A stretch of 64,000 bases of DNA. Origin: Nelumbo lutea. Taxonomy: Eukaryota; Streptophyta; Magnoliopsida; Proteales; Nelumbonaceae. Below are positions 20,607-30,498 of the stretch, piece by piece (positions within the stretch are counted from its first letter, which is position 1; each line of letters opens with the position of its first letter). The translations under genes and the position numbers were made by a program. The stretch covers positions 12,276,633-12,340,632 of the forward strand of contig JAKGHH010000006.1 in assembly GCA_022828595.1 (NCBI GenBank). The letters run 5' to 3'. Under the pieces are notes generated by a model. The model ran no database searches and was not told the DNA's origin. It worked only from the letters and a program-made list of their open reading frames with translations.

Positions 20607-20985
20607 ACGATTAGAGCTTTACATTGGGAAATTCTCCTTAAGAAAACCAACACCTGTTACAAATCTATAAAAAAAGAAGACATGGTTGGCATTTGTCTCC
20701 ACATTGGTATGTTCCTTGTAATACAAGCGAGGAAACAACATGCCATTCACTAATCACATGTTCTTATGCTTCTAGTACTTGGAGATGGTTTCTCTTTTTA
20801 TTTGGTTGTAGCCTCGTAGATGAAATCCTCCTATAGATGTAGCTAGCATTTTCATATCAGCATTTATTTCCATACCTAAAAGAAGGGGGAAGATCATGTC
20901 GAACCACACAATCACCATCTCCACTGATTTTAAGACTCGTTTCATACCAGGAACATTTTCCCTTACTATGCCTTTAAAGAGAAAC
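20607..20985 (+). pseudogene. LINE-D plus-strand zinc-finger part
   Basis: Reads HWEILLKKTNTCYKSIKKED, then a Cys/His-containing decayed stretch (HVLMLLVLGDGFSFYLVVAS) and KRRGKIMSNHT, corresponding to the zf-RVT region of LINE-J at 33873-34323. It becomes unrecognisable before exon 4 of the DnaJ gene. Supports the inversion described for LINE-D. Confidence 0.65.
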
Positions 20986-21082
20986 GATAGTAATATAATT
21001 AAAAACATCAAGCATGTGTAAAAGGAATGAAGAAAAGGAGTGTTTTGAAGAACCTAATAGAAAGAGGACAACAAAAAAATAC

Positions 21083-21242
21083 CCTCATTTTCTCTTGCAG
21101 CTTTTTGGCATCGAATTCTTCCCCTTCAGTGAATATGTCAAGTGAAGCCATTGATGCCATTGCAAGTTGGCCTATGTACTCCTCAAATAGCTCACTCCCA
21201 AAGAGCATAGCAAAGATTGCTGCTGGATCAATGATCCCTTCA
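21083..21242 (-). CDS. DNJ10: DnaJ protein (dnaJ 10 type), exon 4
   Basis: Encodes EGIIDPAAIFAMLFGSELFE, then YIGQLAMASMASLDIFTEGE and a KLQEKMR end. This is the DnaJ-X region that follows the J domain in plant dnaJ 10-type co-chaperones. Acceptor is CCAG at 21243-21246; the first base completes the split Thr codon from exon 3. Donor is GGGTATTT, GT at 21081-21082. 160 bp, ends on a codon boundary. The remaining two thirds of the protein must lie beyond the left end of the window, because the 21 kb to the left shows only transposons. Confidence 0.95.
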
Positions 21243-21385
21243 CTGGAAAATGAAATGTACAAATGGCATGATAAGATGAAATGTTAAACTAAAACTTAAT
21301 TAAATAGAGTAATAGTAATGTAAGGGAAACATCAATTTATGTAGACTATTTTATAGAACAATATGCATGGAAACTGGAAACTTGC
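21243..21385 (-). other. DnaJ gene intron 3 (GC-AG, 143 bp)
   Basis: Begins GCAAGTTTCC instead of GT and ends TTTTCCAG. The reading frame needs this exact junction: AC from exon 3 plus T from exon 4 gives Thr in the expected sequence G-I-S-T-E-G-I-I-D-P. A GT donor three bases further (AAGTTTCC) would shift the frame. GC-AG introns with the consensus GCAAGT are a known minor class spliced by the major spliceosome. Confidence 0.9.
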
Positions 21386-21468
21386 GTTGAAATTCCTGAT
21401 TTCCCATGAGCATCATAAGCTTGTCGTTGTGCTGGATCACTTAATACTTGGTAAGCTTCACCCAAAAC
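21386..21468 (-). CDS. DNJ10: DnaJ protein (dnaJ 10 type), exon 3
   Basis: Encodes [27 protein letters not shown] and the first two bases of a Thr codon: helices III-IV of the J domain and the start of the following linker. Acceptor CAG at 21469-21471. Donor is GC (see intron 3). Length 83 bp, leaving phase 2. The sequence is near-identical to the known plant family, with no stop or frameshift. Confidence 0.95.
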
Positions 21469-21909
21469 CTGAAAAACATCCACAAATGCTTAGTATTTTA
21501 ACAACCAATTATAAGAATAATACTCAATATTTCAATTTCTAGCAGGTCAACCAAGAAACAAAAGCACAGGTAAATCTACCACCTTACATATGACACGACT
21601 AAATTGTAAAAAGAAATTGGTTCAAAACTTTTCCAACAAAAACTGCATCCCCTCTTTATTTTTTCTGTTTTTTTTTTTTTGGCAAGATGAGTAAAACCTC
21701 CTCAGTTACTACACATTGTTGGCCCAATACATAGTCAATATTGTTCATATGTCAACTGTTCCTAGCGTTCACCTCAATAGCATTTCCCTAATAAAGGGAA
21801 ACTGTAGTAGGGAAAGCAAAATTGTCTCAAAGAAATGTTATACAAATATTTAACAAAAGCATAACAGGGAGATGCAGAGACCCATAATATAATTAACTGC
21901 AAGACTAAC
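21469..21909 (-). other. DnaJ gene intron 2 (441 bp)
   Basis: GT donor (GTTAGTC, 21909 leftwards) and CAG acceptor at 21469-21471. AT-rich with a T-run at 21671-21682. No transposon is recognised in it, in contrast to the giant introns 1 and 4. Confidence 0.9.
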
Positions 21910-21969
21910 CTGAAAATTTTGGGCTGCAAGAGGATCATTTGGATTTTTATCTGGATGGACTTGTCGTGC
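21910..21969 (-). CDS. DNJ10: DnaJ protein (dnaJ 10 type), exon 2 with HPD motif
   Basis: Twenty codons: ARQVHPDKNPNDPLAAQNFQ. It contains the His-Pro-Asp motif of the J domain that stimulates Hsp70 ATPase activity. Acceptor TAG at 21970-21972, donor GTTAG from 21909. Both borders are in phase 0, so it joins exon 1 (ends ...AYYIK) and exon 3 (starts VLGEAY) exactly as in the family. The protein is expected to act as a co-chaperone of Hsp70, probably cytosolic, as no transit peptide is encoded by exon 1. Confidence 0.96.
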
Positions 21970-22618
21970 CTACAAGTAACACAGGAAGTGATGAATAAGA
22001 TGACCATAAACTAATAAGCAGTCCAAGAAATGCATAAGAAAGAAACAAAAGAAAATGCATAAAACATAGCAAGAATGGGCATATGTGCCTTTTAGTTTAA
22101 TTTCTTTTTACTACTAACTAGACATTTTCCGTCTATTAACAATAAAGTAGGCGCAAGTTGTCATCCATAAGGAATGAATAAATCTGAATAAATAAAAAAA
22201 GTGTGGGTTACATGCACGATTTAATCCAACACAGCAGAAATTCAACCATAAATTGGCAAGGTTTCCACATCATATAAAACATACCTTTCTCCAGCTGGGG
22301 TTGGGTTTTGGGTCACCCATAACAGACTCCAAATTCAAACAGGAAACTATCCAATAAGAACTTCAAATTGCTTCAAAACTAAGATAGACATACAGAAAAA
22401 ATTACTGTTTGTGATTTTCTGGACCTTCAGGAAGGAGAAAAATCAGCACATGTATTTCTTTTATCAGTAAAATCAGCACATGTTTTAAAAACAAGAGATG
22501 CTCAACTAATTATATCCAAACTTTTCAGGTCACTATACTTCTGGGCTTCTATTTTGGTTGAGCTTAGAGGGTTTTACAATGTTGTGACTCCAATTTTAAA
22601 TTGGACAGAATTATCTTT
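21970..22618. other. Distal end of intron 1 without recognised gene
   Basis: AT-rich sequence before exon 2. Apart from the tail-only insertion at 22454-22468 nothing is recognised. Confidence 0.6.
22454..22468 (-). repeat. Tail-only insertion in DnaJ intron 1 (15-bp direct repeats)
   Basis: AAAATCAGCACATGT is present at 22439-22453 and 22469-22483. The 15 bases between are ATTTCTTTTATCAGT, whose reverse complement ACTGATAAAAGAAAT matches the terminal motif of the window's LINEs (ttattgataaaa). This is what a minus-strand LINE insertion truncated to its last bases would leave. The host here is intron sequence, not another LINE. Confidence 0.75.
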
Positions 22619-22835
22619 TGTTGGAAGATTTCGGTAATTATGTATTATATTATGTGCTATTTTAGGTAGTTGAGAGATTTGTGAGCTGTACAAAAATTTT
22701 TAGAAATCAGTTTTATTTTTTCCTTTATTTAGGGAGATTTGCTACCTAGTTTGTATCCTAGAAAGAGCTATAAATTTTGATGTATAAAAGCATAAAAAAT
22801 CATCTCATTCTTATTATCTTTCTGTCTCTTCTTTA
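22619..22835 (+). repeat. Copia 5' LTR
   Basis: Begins TGTTGGAAGATTTCGG and ends CTCTTCTTTA, giving TG...TA rather than TG...CA. A TATA-like 'gtataaaag' lies at about 22782. Both LTRs have the same ends and the 5-bp duplication fits exactly, so the non-canonical TA end is real. Confidence 0.93.
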
Positions 22836-22848
22836 TGGTATCAGAGCA
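22836..22848 (+). promoter_or_regulatory. Copia primer-binding site (initiator Met-tRNA)
   Basis: TGGTATCAGAGCA starts directly after the 5' LTR. It is the standard plant copia primer site, complementary to the 3' end of initiator methionine tRNA, from which minus-strand DNA synthesis starts. Confidence 0.93.
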
Positions 22849-22890
22849 GAAAAGACCTAGGGTTTGTTTCTGTGTTTCTGTCCCTAAAAA

Positions 22891-24540
22891 ATGTCCGAAG
22901 TCACGTCCAGTTCTCAGCCTTCTCAGCCTGAGCCCCAGATTGTCTGGAATCTGCCTGAAAATCACCCCATTCAGATCACTACAATCCGACTAAATGGTGA
23001 CAACTTTCTCCGGTGGTCACAATCTATTCGCATGAATCTCAGAGGGAGAGGGAAAATTGGCTATATCACAGGAGACACGAAGAAGCCTGATGTGAAGGAT
23101 CCAGCCTATTCTGTTTGGGATGCTGAAAATTCCATGGTGATGACGTGGTTGGTTAACTCCATGACTGAAGAGATAGGGGCAAATTATCTCTGCTATTCTA
23201 CAGCCAAGGAATTATGGGACAATGTCTCACAGATGTACTCCGATTTAGGGAATCAATCCCAAGTGTACGAGTTAACTCTACAACTCGGAGATATTCGCCA
23301 AGGTGAGAACACTGTGACTAAGTATTTTAATTATCTTAAGAGAATTTGGCAGGACCTGGACTTATTCAACGATTACGAGTGGAAGTCACCCGATGACTGC
23401 AATTATTAGAAGAAGATGGTGAATGTTGGCCCAGTCTTCAAGTTTCTTGCAGGTTTAAACGTTGAATTCGATGAGGTTCGTGGCCGAATTATTGGAAGAA
23501 ACCCTCTGCCCCCAATCGGTGAGGTATTTGCAGAAGTACGTAGAGAAGAAAGCCAGAGACAAGTGATGCTTGGAAAGAAGACTGCAGGTACAACTGGACT
23601 TGTGGAAGTGTCAGTCCTGATTATTTCTGAGGCCCAAGTTAGTCGAAGGTCATCCCAAAATCAACGGGTTGGAGACAAGAATAACTTGCGTTGTGATTAC
23701 TGTGGGAAACCTCGCCATACCCGAGAGAATTGCTACAAACTACACGGGAGACCATCCAATGGCAGGGTGAACAAACCTGGTGAACTGAATATACCTACAG
23801 CAAACGAGGCTGAATCATCTCCATTAAGTAAAGAGCAAATAGATCACCTTCTTAAACTACTAAAATCATATTTGTCACCTAATATTCCTATCGGGTCTAT
23901 GGCACAAACAGGTAGCAATTCTTTGGCACTCTCAATTCTAGGAAAATCCGGTCCTTGGATCATAGATTCAGAGGCCTCCGATCATATGACAAGCTGCTCT
24001 AATTTATTTAGTTCCTATTATCCTTGTTCTGGTATTGAAAAAGTGAGAATAGTTGATGATAGTCTTTCATCTATTGCAGGCAAAGGAAACATTAAAATTT
24101 TAGAAAAAATTACTCTGAAATCTGTTTTACATGTTCCAAAACTTGCCTACAATCTTCTTTCTGTCACCAGATTGTCTAAAGATACTAACTGCTCCATTCT
24201 TTTTCTTCCTTCCACTTGTGTTTTTCAGGACCAGAACTCGGGGAAGACGATTGGGACTGCTAGAGAGATAAATGGACTCTACTACTTTGATGAAACCACT
24301 ATTGGTAATAAAAAAGTTCATGGTTTAAGTAGTACGAGTTCAATCTCTGTCTGTGATCAAGTTATATTATGGCATAGAAGATTAGGGCATCCTAGTTTTC
24401 CATATCTCAAACATTTGTTTCCTAAATTGTTTAAAGGAATTGATTGGTCAAAACTTCATTGTGAGGCTTGTCATTTGGCTAAAGATCATCGTGTTTTATT
24501 TCCAATAAAACCTTATTTTGCTCCAAAACCATTTTATTTG
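22891..24540 (+). pseudogene. Copia gag, protease and pre-integrase part
   Basis: Starts at the first ATG after the primer site (MSEVTSSSQPSQPEP). Gag shows IQITTIRLNGDNFLRWSQSI and LGDIRQGENTVTKYFNYLK. The nucleocapsid knuckle CDYCGKPRHTRENC is intact (C-x2-C-x4-H-x4-C). The protease motif is WIIDSEASDHMT: the Gly of the D-S/T-G triad is Glu. The GAG-pre-integrase block reads LWHRRLGHPSFPYL and CEACHLAKDHR. An in-frame TAG at 23407 separates gag from the rest; a TGA at 24541 ends this part. Confidence 0.93.
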
Positions 24541-25304
24541 TGACATAGTGATGTTTGGGGCCCATATAAGATTAACACACTTTCTGGAAAAAAATGGTTT
24601 GTGACTTTTATTGATGACCATACAAGGGTATGTTGGGTTTACTTGTTGGAAAGGAAATCAAAGGTTGAACAAAGATCTAAAGAATTTTTCCTAATGATTG
24701 AAAATCAATTTCAAACCAAAATTGGTATTCTAAGATCAGATAATGGGACTGAATACTTTAACAAATACTTAGGAGCATTTTTGACCGAAAAAGGTATTAT
24801 TCATCAATCAACTTGTCGTGACACACCACAACAGAATGGGATTGTTGAAAGAAAAAATAGGCACCTTCTTGAGGTAGCTAGAGCCATCATGTTTTCTATG
24901 AATGTACCTAAATATCTCTGGGAAATGCTCTCCTAACTGCATGTTACCTGATAAATAGAATGTCGTCTCGAGTTTTAAAATATGAAACTCCTTTACAGAA
25001 TCTGAAAAATCGTTTTCCCACATCTCAAATAACCACGGATCTTCCTTTAAAAGTGTTTGGTTGTGTCTGTTATGTGTATATACCAAATGTTTTTCCATCA
25101 AAACTGGATCCAAAAGCTGAAAAATGTGTGTTTCTTGGTTATGCATCTAATAAAAAATGGTACAAATGCTTTAATCCAGTTACAAAGAAATTTTTTGAGA
25201 GTATGAATGTACACTTTGTTGAGGACCAACCTTTCTTTCAAAAAAATTCTCTTCAGGGGGAGAACACAAGGAAGATAATTTTTTGGAAACTTTACCTATT
25301 CTAG
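24541..25304 (+). pseudogene. Copia integrase
   Basis: Starts after a nonsense TGA in the same frame with HSDVWGPYKINTLSGKKWFV and TFIDDHTRVCWVYLL (first and neighbouring Asp). Then RSDNGTEYFNKY (second catalytic Asp) and TPQQNGIVERKNRHLLEVAR (catalytic Glu), so the D-D-E triad is present. A frameshift near 24935 moves the C-terminal part to another frame (VFGCVCYVYIPNVFPSKLDP, EKCVFLGY). Function would be insertion of element DNA into the genome. Confidence 0.93.
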
Positions 25305-25599
25305 AAGAATTTATACCTTTGATTAAATCTGATAAGCAAGTTTCGGAAACAATTGTTGAAAGAATGGAACCTAGTGATAGTACTCTTAATCTAAATTTGC
25401 TAGATACTACGTTATCAGAGACAAGGGGAGAAGAATTTCAACGGATCACAATCCTCATCCTGAGCTTCAGTTTTATACAAGGAAGAGGTTTCACAAAAGT
25501 ACTATTGTTCCAGTTGTTCCTACAACAGAAGTCCAATCCAATTTACCGAGTGAAAGTCCTACAACTCAAAGTAATCCTTCTTCTACTCCTATTCCGTCT

Positions 25600-27290
25600 T
25601 TGCCTAATCTGTCCTCTTCAGATCTTGACATTCCAATTGCATTAAGAAAATGTACCCAAGCTTGCACAAAACATCCTATTGCAAAATACTTGTCATATGA
25701 GAAATTATCACATACTCATAAAGCATTTGTGTCTAGGATTTCTAATCTGTATGTGCCAAGAACTGTTCAGGAAGCATTAGATGATCCGAAGTGGAGGTTA
25801 GCTGTGATGGAAGAGATGAATGCTCTTAGGAAAAGTAGCACGTGGAGTATTATTGATCTACCCCATGACAAGAAGACAGTCAAGTGTAAATGGGTGTTTA
25901 CAGTGAAGTGCAAGGCCGACGGAAGTGTGGAGAGAAACAAAGCAAGACTCGTAGCAAAAGGATTTACCCAAACTCATGGTATAGACTGCCAAGAGACTTT
26001 TGCTCCCGTTGCTAAAATTAACTCTATCAGAATACTTTCTCTTGCAGTTAATTTTAACTGGCCACTTTGTCAGTTCGATGTCAAGAATGTCTTATTGAAT
26101 GGAGACCTAAAGGAAGAAGTATATATGGACCTACCACCAGGATTTGAAGAAAGTCTTGGAAGAGGCAAAGTTTGCAGGTTAAAAAAATCCCTATATGGGC
26201 TAAAGCAATCACCAAGAGCTTGGTTCGAACGATTTGGGGATGTAGTAAGGTGGCACGGCTTCTCACAAAGTCAAGTTGATCATACTTTATTTTTCAAGCA
26301 CTCCACCGAAGGTAAAATAGCTATTTTTATAGTGTATGTAGACGATATTATCATGACTAGAGATGATTTATTTGAAATCAACAAGTTGAAGAATAAGCTT
26401 GAGGCTGAATTTGACATTAAAGACCTGGGAAAACTTAAATATTTTCTTTTAATGGAGTTTGCAAGGTCCAAGGAGGGAATCTTTATCAACCAACGCAAAT
26501 ACATTCTTGATTTGCTCAAGGAGACAGTAATGAGAGGTTGTAAAGCTGCAGAAACTCCAATGGACCCAAATATGAAGTTAAAAACAGCAACAGCAAATGA
26601 GGTGGTTGATCGATAACGTTATCAAAGATTAGTTGGAAGACTAATCTATTTGTCGCACACAAGACCTGACATAGCCTTTGCAGTAAGTGTAGTAAGTCAG
26701 TTTATGCATTCACCTAAACCTACTCACTTTGAAGTTGTTTTCAGGATTTTGAGATACCTGAAAGGAACTCCAGGGAAATGACTCTTGTTCAAAAATAGGG
26801 GTCATCTCCAAGTCGAAGCCTACACAGATACAGATTGGGCAGGTAATATAAACGATAGAAGATCTACTTCAGGTTACTGCACTTTGGTATGAGGGAATTT
26901 GGTCACCTGGAGGAGCAAAAAACAGAGTGTTGTAGCAAGGAGTAGTGTAGAGGCAGAATTCCGCTCTGTTGCACGTGGCTTTGTGAAGTGTTATGGATCA
27001 AAAGGCTCCTAGAAGAGTTGAAGGTTCCTAAACCAACACCTATTAAAGTCTATTGTGATAACAAGGCAGCTATTTCCATAGCTCATAATCCAGTTCTACA
27101 TGACAGAACAAAGCATGTAGAAGTGGATAAACATTTCATCAAGGAGAAGATAGACAGTGGTGTGATATGCATGTCCTACATACCCACCACGAGCCAAGTA
27201 GCAGACATTCTCACCAAAGGGCTTCCTAGGGCGCAGTATGAGAACTTAGTTAGCAAGCTTGCCATGAGTGATATATTCATGCCAGCTTGA
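25600..27290 (+). pseudogene. Copia reverse transcriptase and RNase H
   Basis: RT: STWSIIDLPHDKKTVKCKWV, RNKARLVAKGFTQTHGID, FDVKNVLLNGDLKEEVYMDL (catalytic Asp), KSLYGLKQSPRAWFERF and the box VYVDDIIMT, intact YVDD. A TAA at 26614 breaks the frame just before the RNase H part ([43 protein letters not shown]). A frameshift near 26985 leads to VYCDNKAAISIAHNPVLHDR, TKHVEVDKHFIKEKI and VADILTKGL. Domain order confirms the copia superfamily. Confidence 0.95.
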
Positions 27291-27297
27291 GGGGGAG
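27288..27297 (+). promoter_or_regulatory. Copia polypurine tract
   Basis: GAGGGGGAG immediately precedes the 3' LTR. It primes plus-strand DNA synthesis in LTR retrotransposons. Confidence 0.85.
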
Positions 27298-27514
27298 TGT
27301 TGGAAGATTTCGGTAATTATGTATTATATTATGTGTTATTTTAGGTAGTTGAGAGATTTGTGAGTTGTACAAATATGTTTAGAAATCAGTTTTATTTTTT
27401 CCTTTATTTAGGGAGATTTGTTACCTAGTTTGTATCCTAGAGAGAGTTATAAATTTTGATGTACAGAAGCATAAAAAATCATCCCATTCTTACTATCTTT
27501 CCGTCTCTTCTTTA
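27298..27514 (+). repeat. Copia 3' LTR
   Basis: 217 bp, same ends as the 5' LTR, followed by TCTTT (27515-27519). Differences from the 5' LTR are mostly C/T and A/G transitions, as expected from deamination of methylated DNA. Confidence 0.95.
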
Positions 27515-28224
27515 TCTTTATTACTCCTCGATGCAAGGTTTTTTGTATAGATTGAGCACAAAAATTCAGATATGCTTTTACTCTTTAACTTTAGTCCCTT
27601 TAACAGAATAAAAGGGAATGAAGGTGAGCTTAGTAGGAAGTATCTTTCCCTCTTGGAAAGATGGAACAGATGTGATCGTTTCAAGTGAACTTGAGGAGGG
27701 TAGGAAAGATGCAAGAGAGGATGAAGGTGCTGAAGGCGAGCTTAGTAGGGAGACTTGTTGGTTGGAAGTTAGAAGTGGAGAAGGTAGAAACGTGGACAAC
27801 ACTTGAATGGGGAAAAGAGAGTTTTGGGAGTTAGAGAAGATTTTGGACTTGGAGTCAATGAAAGAAAGGGAAATTGATCTTCGGCTCAGTTAATGGTACC
27901 CAGTGGCAGGTGCACTAACAGAATAGAGAAAAAAAAGGGCATTGTGGATTGATGTAGTAGGAATCCCGTTGTGCCCCTGGAGTATCCTTACCTTCAAGAA
28001 GAAGAAGGGCACGGTGGTCATTGCAGGAAAGAGTGAAGGACAGGGGACAAATGGAGGGAGAGGAAGTGGGGAAGAGGACAAATGAAGAGCCGAATAGATG
28101 AGAGGAGGAAGGCAAAGAAGTTCGGGGTATAAAGGATGACAAGCGGTCAATTAAATTAAGTGGAGTTCACAATAAGGATGGTTGGCCAACATGTGTCAAC
28201 AAGGAAAACAGGCCAAAGGATGGG

Positions 28225-28592
28225 GTAAGAAGTTGGATGGGGTGTTTTTGGATACCTCCCAAGCTGATAAAAGAATTTGGACTCCCACTCCTCATGGTTT
28301 GTTTACTTGCTCATCTTTCTTCAATTCCTTAACCCAACCAGCAATTAGTGGGGGTTTATCTTTTCCTGTTAAAGAGGTATGAAGCAAACCTATTCCTGTT
28401 AAACAAAGTCCGAAAGAGGTAAGAATTTGGATGGGGTGTTTTTTGGATACCCCCCAAGCTGATAAAAGAATTTGGGCTCCCACTCCTCATGGTTTGTTTA
28501 CTTGCTCATCTTTCTTCAATTCCTAAACCCAACCGGAAATTAGTGGGGGTCTATCTTTTCCTGTTAAAGAGGTATGAAGCAAACGTATTCCT
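28225..28592 (+). repeat. 194-bp tandem duplication in the LINE-G zinc-finger region
   Basis: 28225-28399 and 28419-28592 are near-identical (a handful of mismatches). Each encodes DKRIWTPTPHGLFTCSSFF and ISGGLSFPVKEV. The spacer 'gttaaacaaagtccgaaag' lies between. Similarity higher than between any two LINE copies here shows a local duplication after insertion. Confidence 0.9.
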
Positions 28593-29465
28593 CTAAGGAT
28601 TGGATGTTTTTGCTGGGAAGCATACTTGGAAAGAATCAATACCTGTGACTTGCTCCAAAGAAAAAGACACGAGTTGTTTATCTCCCTATTGGTGCCTTCT
28701 TTGTAAGATTGATGGTGAGAGTTGCTATCATTTATTGATCTCCTGCTCCTTTATTAAAGGTTTATGGATATGGTGTTCTTCTTTATTTGGTTGCAGGTGG
28801 GCCCCACCACAAGATGTGAAAAAGCTTGTTTGCTCTGTCCTTCTTCAGATTGCCAAATAAAAGATGAAGAATAATGTGGTGTTGCGTGAGGGCTGCTATT
28901 ATATGGACCATCTGGGAAGAAAGAAATTTCTGACTATTCTCAGGGAAGGAGAGAAACAAGGAATATATTCAAGAGGTGATTTGTTTCAAGGTAATGCATT
29001 GGGTCAAATTTTTGGAACTATTCAACAATGTATCAATAGATGATTTGTCCAAAAATTAGAGAGAAGTTGCTTTCTCAGCCCCGATTAAGGAGGTAACAGT
29101 CCCAGTTTGGACCCTCCCCCCTCCAAGTGGCTTTCACAAATTGAACTTTGATGGGAGCAGTTTTGGCAACTCAGGGCCCTCGGGTATTGGAGGTGTGTAA
29201 TGAGAAAGGGATAATAATCACCCTGTTCTCAAGCCCTATTGAAGCCGGTGGTTCTCTTAGAGTTGAGATTTTGGCAGATTTAGAAGGTGTGCAGAGAGTT
29301 AAGGACCTAAATACAAGGAAGTTGATCAGTGAAGGAGACTCCAAGCTGGTGGTGGAATGGCTGAAGGGAGACAACAATGGGTTGTGGGTGTACACTAATG
29401 AAAAGAAAAAATTCAAGTGGCTGACGGAAGACATGGAAGTTATAGTTAATTGGGTTAAGAGATAA
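28593..29465 (+). pseudogene. LINE-G zinc finger and RNase H
   Basis: Zinc-finger part: ESIPVTCSKEKDTSCLSPYW, LLCKIDGESCYHLLISCSFI. RNase H: KLNFDGSSFGNSGPSGIGG-type codons near 29135-29190 (frame broken), SLRVEILADLEGVQRVKDLN (catalytic Glu), LISEGDSKLVVEWLKGDNNG (catalytic Asp) and KKFKWLTEDMEVIVNWVKR. Same family as LINE-A by this block. Frame breaks at 28860, 29148 and 29465. Confidence 0.85.
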
Positions 29466-29682
29466 TGCAAACTCCCTTACCGATGGGTTAGCAAAACAAG
29501 GGGTTAACAGGGGTGAGGTACTTTGTTTTGGGCTCACCTGTAATTTTTCTGTTTTCTTTCTCTTGTTCGGAGGAGATAACAGAGGTTATCTCATCCATTT
29601 GTACCTTTTTCTCTATTTAATGAATTATTCTGTTGTTGATAAAAAAAAAAAAAAAAAAAACTAAGAAGAGTATCAAGGATAG

Positions 29683-30083
29683 TCTGAGATATTGGCTGCA
29701 GTACAAGGAATTCAGATTGCTAATCAACTAGGAGTGGAGAACCTATTGATTGAAGGGGATTCTAAGGTGATTGTGGGCTGGCTGTCAAATCCAGACTCAG
29801 TTGTTTGGAGTTATAGGGATCTCATCAAAAAAGTTAAATGTTTAACAAGGCACATAACATGTAGATATCAGTGGGTGGGTAGAGAGGCAAATGCCTTGGC
29901 TGATCATCTTGCTAAACAGGGGCCTACTAGAGACCATTTTTTTCTGGGCAGCAATGTAATTTTTTTTCTGATCTCTTGCAACGGTTAGGGGAGGCTGCAT
30001 CTCATGCCTCTCTAAGGGATTCTTGTAAAAGCTTATTCCTCTTGTTTAATGAAATCATTTTCAATTATAAAAAAAAAAAAAAA
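29683..30083 (+). mobile_element. LINE-H: 401-bp 5'-truncated LINE with 15-bp target duplication
   Basis: Flanked by GAGTATCAAGGATAG at 29668-29682 and 30084-30098, with an A-tail at the right. It contains only the last part of RNase H: LAAVQGIQIANQLGVENLLI, EGDSKVIVGWLSN, QWVGREANALADHLAKQG and a 3' UTR. This stretch is open, so the copy is relatively young. It sits in sequence belonging to LINE-I. Confidence 0.93.
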
Positions 30084-30498
30084 GAGTATCAAGGATAGCA
30101 ACCCAAATCTGGGAAAAACAAAACTAAAAGACAAAGTAGGAAGGGAGCAGGAGAATTGCTAATGCTACAGTGGAGCAATTGGCTCAAATACAACAAGAAA
30201 TAGGATGAATTGCTAATGCTACAGAGATTCAAACAACAGAGAGGGAACTGAAGCAGTGGAGAAATCAAGAGAGATAACTATGCGAAAAGGAGATCAATGC
30301 TGATTCCTGTAATGAAAATGTAAGATCTGTTGTTCCACTCACATCTGATACTGTGGCAGAGTTGAGAAGAAAGAATAGGAGAGGAGGAAAGGTAGGAGAT
30401 GAAGAAAGGGGGGGGAGGGGGGGAGAGAAGAAGGGAGTGAGGCAATGGAGGAGGTAACAGAGGATGGGATAGCTATGGAAGTGAGGGGGAAGGGAATA

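Larger units (their letters stand above)
18428..20985 (+). mobile_element. LINE-D: truncated LINE with an inverted 5' portion
   Basis: Two LINE parts lie head to head. 18428-20595 reads on the minus strand, from RT palm (about 20590) down to the zinc-finger start AFCWEVGHERVDILR (18430-18500). 20607-20985 reads on the plus strand from the equivalent zinc-finger point (LHWEILLKKTNTCYK) onward. This is the layout left by twin priming, in which the 5' part of the cDNA is inverted relative to the 3' part. LINE-E interrupts the minus part. The 3' end, including RNase H and A-tail, is not recognisable after 20985. Confidence 0.75.
1..21082 (-). other. DnaJ gene intron 4 (more than 21 kb, runs off the window)
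   Basis: Starts with GT at 21082. No further exon of the dnaJ 10 family (for example the RLNLYV- or AYGVDMLN-type segments that should follow) is recognisable down to position 1. The interval is occupied by LINE-0, LINE-A with its nested elements, LINE-D and LINE-E. Alternatively the gene may be broken after exon 4; the flanking assembly would decide. Confidence 0.7.
22619..27514 (+). mobile_element. Ty1/copia LTR retrotransposon, complete with both LTRs (4896 bp)
   Basis: LTRs of 217 bp at 22619-22835 and 27298-27514, target duplication TCTTT at 22614-22618 and 27515-27519, a Met-tRNA primer site right after the first LTR and a polypurine tract right before the second. Gag, protease, integrase, RT and RNase H follow in copia order. 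The LTRs differ at about 12 of 217 positions by eye, so the insertion is not recent. It lies in intron 1 opposite to the gene's direction. Several stops and frameshifts make it non-autonomous. Confidence 0.97.
27600..29659 (+). mobile_element. LINE-G: LINE deletion derivative with A20 tail
   Basis: Plus-strand LINE. 27600-28140 is ORF1-like (acidic stretch ELEEGRKDAREDEGAEGE, then ALWIDVVGIPLCPWSILTFK, which resembles the DUF4283-linked part of LINE ORF1). From 28225 it is ORF2 zinc-finger and RNase H sequence, followed by a 3' UTR ending 'ctgttgttgat' and 20 A's. Endonuclease and RT are missing. It could instead be two adjacent fragments, because no target duplication was found for the left end. 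Confidence 0.65.

Noticed and set aside
30405..30425. G-rich run (GGGGGGGGAGGGGGGGG) as a quadruplex regulatory site
   Set aside because: It could fold, but it lies in a purine-rich decayed ORF1 region with no gene nearby; more simply a slippage product.
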